Below are positions 61,287 through 64,000 of a stretch of DNA of 64,000 bases, piece by piece. The position numbers were made by a program, and so were the translations under genes. Each line of letters begins with the position of its first letter. The stretch's first letter is position 1. Source of the DNA: Pukyongia sp963768085 (GTDB lineage: Bacteria > Bacteroidota > Bacteroidia > Flavobacteriales > Flavobacteriaceae); NCBI GenBank assembly GCA_963768085.1, contig CAVYGO010000002.1, positions 496,001 to 560,000 on the forward strand, read 5' to 3'. The notes under the pieces were generated by a model. That model did not search any database, had not been told where the DNA came from, and was given only the letters and a program-made list of their open reading frames with translations.

Positions 61287-61624
61287 CTACAATTTATCAC
61301 AACCCGAGATGCAGAAAATCACGAGAAACCTTGCAACTACTCGAGCAGAAAAACGAGACTATTGAAACTGTTTTATATCTTGAAAATCCTCCAACCACCG
61401 CCACGCTGAAGAAACTACTTAAAAAGCTTGGAATAGCCCCCATGGAGTTGATCCGAAAGAACGAGACTATATGGAAAGAAAAATTTAAGAACAAGGATTT
61501 AAACGATGCTGAAATCCTTGAAGCCATGGTCACTTACCCCAAACTCATCGAGCGACCTATCGTAACAAAAAATGGCAAAGCAGCGCTGGGAAGACCACCG
61601 GAAAACGTTTTACATATCTTATAG
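61283..61624 (+). CDS. ArsC family reductase (Spx/ArsC thioredoxin-fold)
   Basis: The 113 residues begin TTIYHNPRCRKSRETLQLLEQ, with Cys11 at the ArsC/Spx active site, and end GRPPENVLHIL. The glutaredoxin-like fold is complete: TATLKKLLKKLGIAPMELIRKNETIWKE follows. In this subfamily (YffB/ArsC) the usual helper Arg is in RPIVTKNGKAALGRP. It starts in an ATGA overlap with the YceI gene. Arsenate reduction is not certain, since no arsR or arsB lies near. Confidence 0.85.
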   Translation: MTTIYHNPRCRKSRETLQLLEQKNETIETVLYLENPPTTATLKKLLKKLGIAPMELIRKNETIWKEKFKNKDLNDAEILEAMVTYPKLIERPIVTKNGKAALGRPPENVLHIL

Positions 61625-61698
61625 AATATTTAACAAAAGATTGGCTCTGACAGATTAAACATCAGATTATTTTCGTGGTCTAAATTGAAAATCTCCTG

Positions 61699-64000
61699 AT
61701 GAAACTAACCATTTGCGTCATTGCCATGATTACGTCCATACATTCTTTTGGGCAACCGTCGAATCCCATAGCCGCTTCAGAACGGGATTTTAAGGTAACG
61801 GGCGTTGTTCTTGAGAAGGGAACAGGTCTGCCGTTGGAGTACGCTTCAGTTTCATTCCTCGACAGCAGCGGAATTGCCGTGGCCGGAGGAATTACCGATG
61901 TTAAAGGCGAATATGCGATAAAGGTTCCAGAAGGAACGTATACTGTTCAATACGATTTTATTTCCTTTAAAACCATTAAGATTCGCAATCAGCTAATCGA
62001 TAAGAATACCGAATTGCCTACCGTCTATCTTGAAATTGATAGTGAAGTTCTGGAAGAGGTGGTGGTCAGGGCCGAAACTACAGAGGTCCAGGTACGACTG
62101 GACAAGAAGATCTACAACATAGGAAAGGATCTTACCACCAGTGGAGCAACCGTGAGTGATGCACTTAATAATGTCCCTTCGGTTACAGTGGATATAGAAG
62201 GAAATATTGCCTTAAGAGGAAACGAAAATGTTCGAATACTAATCAATGGGCGTCCATCCGCGCTTGCCGGATTTGGTTCCACAGATGCGCTAAGTCAGTT
62301 ACCGGCAGAGGCAATTGATCGCGTGGAAGTAATAACTTCACCCTCGGCACGGTATGATGCGGAAGGAACAGCCGGTATTCTCAATATCATTTTGAGAAAA
62401 GAAAAGACCCTGGGATTAAATGGATCTATTATTACCAACCTGGGCTATCCTTTGAGTAGCGGGATCAATGGTAATGTGAATATACGAACAGAAAAGTTCA
62501 ATATTTTTAATACCACGGGATATCGATATCGCGAGTCCCCGGGAAATGCTTTCTTCGAAAACCGCTATTTTTCGCAGAACAGGGAGAACCCTGTGGTACA
62601 GGAGGAACGTGAATATGACCGTTTAGGTAGGAATTTCAATTCGAATTTAGGGATGGAATATTTTCTGAACGACCAGTCCTCAATCACGGCTTCAGCATTT
62701 ATTCGGATCGGTGACGACGATGATGAGAACACGAATATTAGCAACGAGTTTGATAGGAACAATACCCTGGCCAAAACAATAATACGAACCGAGCAGCAAA
62801 CTGAAGAAGACAGAAACTATCAGCTGGCGCTGAATTATCGAAATAAGTTCAACGATAAAGGCCATGAGCTCAATATGGACTTCCAGTATGAGATCAGTGA
62901 TGAAACGCAGGTCTCCGATATCAGGGAATTTATTGAGTTTCCAAATTTTATGAATCTACCAACGGAGATCGTTACTACCATTGAGGATCAGACTGAAATA
63001 CTGGGCCAGGCGGATTATGTGTTGCCTATTGGTGAAAACGCGCAATTTGAAGCGGGATATCGTGGGAACTTTGAAGAAACAAAAACAGATTTCACGGTAC
63101 TTGAAGAAGTAAACACCTCAGGTAACTTTGTAAGAAATGATAGTTTATCGAACATCTTCACATTCAACCAGAATGTAAATGCCCTTTACAGTCAGTACGG
63201 CAACAAATTTGGTAAGTTCTCATTCCTACTTGGCCTAAGAATGGAAAACACGCAACTAAAGGGTGAAGTCGACGCAACGAATGTTAATGCGAACGGTGAG
63301 GGATTCATTGACAATTTCGACAAAAACTACCTGGGTTTGTTCCCTACCGTTAATTTGATTTATGAATTAGGAGAAAGGGAAAGTGTAACACTGGGATATA
63401 ACAGGAGAATTAACCGGCCTCGTTCCTGGTACCTAAATCCTTTCCCGTCCCGTTCCAGTGAAGCCAATGTTTTTCAGGGAAATCCGAATCTGAATCCTGC
63501 TTTTGCCAGTGCATTCGACCTGGGATACCTCAAACGATGGGATAAAATTACACTTACCTCATCTGTTTATTATCAGTATGAAACAGATTCTTTTGAACGT
63601 ATCCAGGAAGATACCGGATTAGAGACTCCTAATGGAATTCCTATTATCCGAACGATACCCATTAACCTCTCCACCAATCAGCGGATCGGTTTTGAAGCCG
63701 GAGTATTGTATAACACGGCTAAGTGGTTACGATTCAATGGAAGTTTTAATTTATTCAAGTTCAGCAAGAAAGGAGAATTCAACGGTATCGATTATGGGGC
63801 CGATAATACAAGTTGGTTTGCGAGAGGAAGTGCAAAAGTATCGCTGCCAGCGAAAATCGAATGGCAGACTACCGCTTTTTATCGTGGCCCTACTAATAAT
63901 GCCCAAACAGAAAATAAGGGAATTATGTCGGTTAACCTCGCTTTTAGTAAAGACCTATTCGGTGATAATGCAACCTTGGGATTCAATATAAGGGACCTGT
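61699..64000 (+). CDS. TonB-dependent/OMP_b-brl_3 receptor, 5-prime part (runs off the window)
   Basis: The frame from the ATG at 61699 is open to the window end, 767 residues and counting, with no indel. It has a signal peptide (about 1-19, ITSIHSFGQ) and a carboxypeptidase-regulatory-like domain (about 30-110, VTGVVLEKGTGLPLEYASVSF). The plug is at about 118-235 (LNNVPSVTVDIEGNIALRGNENVRILINGRP, VITSPSARYDAEGTAGILNIIL), and a long barrel follows, containing GYNRRINRPRSWYLNPF and GNPNLNPAFASAFDLGY. That is the outer-membrane beta-barrel family of Bacteroidetes (OMP_b-brl_3). The ligand is unknown. Confidence 0.9.
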   Translation, partial: MKLTICVIAMITSIHSFGQPSNPIAASERDFKVTGVVLEKGTGLPLEYASVSFLDSSGIAVAGGITDVKGEYAIKVPEGTYTVQYDFISFKTIKIRNQLIDKNTELPTVYLEIDSEVLEEVVVRAETTEVQVRLDKKIYNIGKDLTTSGATVSDALNNVPSVTVDIEGNIALRGNENVRILINGRPSALAGFGSTDALSQLPAEAIDRVEVITSPSARYDAEGTAGILNIILRKEKTLGLNGSIITNLGYPLSSGINGNVNIRTEKFNIFNTTGYRYRESPGNAFFENRYFSQNRENPVVQEEREYDRLGRNFNSNLGMEYFLNDQSSITASAFIRIGDDDDENTNISNEFDRNNTLAKTIIRTEQQTEEDRNYQLALNYRNKFNDKGHELNMDFQYEISDETQVSDIREFIEFPNFMNLPTEIVTTIEDQTEILGQADYVLPIGENAQFEAGYRGNFEETKTDFTVLEEVNTSGNFVRNDSLSNIFTFNQNVNALYSQYGNKFGKFSFLLGLRMENTQLKGEVDATNVNANGEGFIDNFDKNYLGLFPTVNLIYELGERESVTLGYNRRINRPRSWYLNPFPSRSSEANVFQGNPNLNPAFASAFDLGYLKRWDKITLTSSVYYQYETDSFERIQEDTGLETPNGIPIIRTIPINLSTNQRIGFEAGVLYNTAKWLRFNGSFNLFKFSKKGEFNGIDYGADNTSWFARGSAKVSLPAKIEWQTTAFYRGPTNNAQTENKGIMSVNLAFSKDLFGDNATLGFNIRDL

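Noticed and set aside
61283..61624. arsenic resistance operon
   Set aside because: Only one ArsC-like gene is present, with no arsR, arsB or acr3 nearby; it belongs to the broad Spx/ArsC thioredoxin-fold group.
1..64000. defence island, prophage, integrated element, rRNA or tRNA genes
   Set aside because: I found no integrase, transposase, phage structural gene, toxin-antitoxin pair, restriction or Cas gene, and no tRNA cloverleaf or rRNA sequence by reading.

Overview
The window reads as chromosomal DNA of a member of the Bacteroidetes, almost certainly class Flavobacteriia. The grounds are Bacteroidetes-type promoter elements (TTTG/TTG, about 20 bases, TAnnTTTG), few Shine-Dalgarno sequences, a type IX secretion C-terminal sorting domain, two TonB-dependent or OMP-barrel receptors, DUF5916, BatA and YfhO proteins, and many small conserved proteins typical of flavobacteria. 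It is mostly an ordinary housekeeping region. I see no rRNA, tRNA, CRISPR array, prophage, insertion sequence or defence island.

Layout. 1-8 kb: the end of a DinB-like gene, small conserved proteins, a truncated DUF5916 gene, an alkaline phosphatase, a ferredoxin divergent from a LuxC-like acyl-CoA reductase, and the serine pathway genes serC (frameshifted) and serA. 8-16 kb: a four-gene unit ending in a TonB receptor, then folE-msrA on the minus strand and an intact DUF5916 outer-membrane protein. 15.5-31 kb: a LolD-like ATPase, a GAF histidine kinase, BatA, a dihydroorotase-like protein without its metal histidines, the three-gene transhydrogenase operon (pntA1-pntA2-pntB), bcp, and a cysteine-free endonuclease III. 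30.8-38.3 kb: an ECF sigma factor with a 50-residue companion gene, uvrA, a T9SS-secreted protein, a palindromic repeat, and two tandem secreted paralogs behind sigma-54-like promoters.

38-50 kb: a frameshifted glycosyltransferase with YfhO and DUF4834, an outer-membrane protein with a GNAT-like partner, and an alpha-oxoamine synthase next to a cysteine-synthase homologue, which together may make the amino-sulfonate lipid capnine. An S9 peptidase and the nucleoid protein YbaB follow. 50-64 kb: OmpA, YegP, threonine aldolase, a zinc metalloprotease, prfB with its programmed frameshift, an amidohydrolase, a HAD phosphatase, a PfkB kinase, and a tightly packed group ending in YceI and ArsC-like proteins. 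A TonB/OMP-barrel receptor runs off the end.

Most genes sit in short operons with ATGA-type overlaps, separated by clear hairpin terminators, several of them bidirectional. The observations most worth following are the capnine-type gene pair, the sigma-54-like paralog locus with its 158-base G-free repeat tract, the small gene behind the sigma factor, the overlapping divergent promoters at 4.06-4.10 kb, and the two single-base frameshifts.
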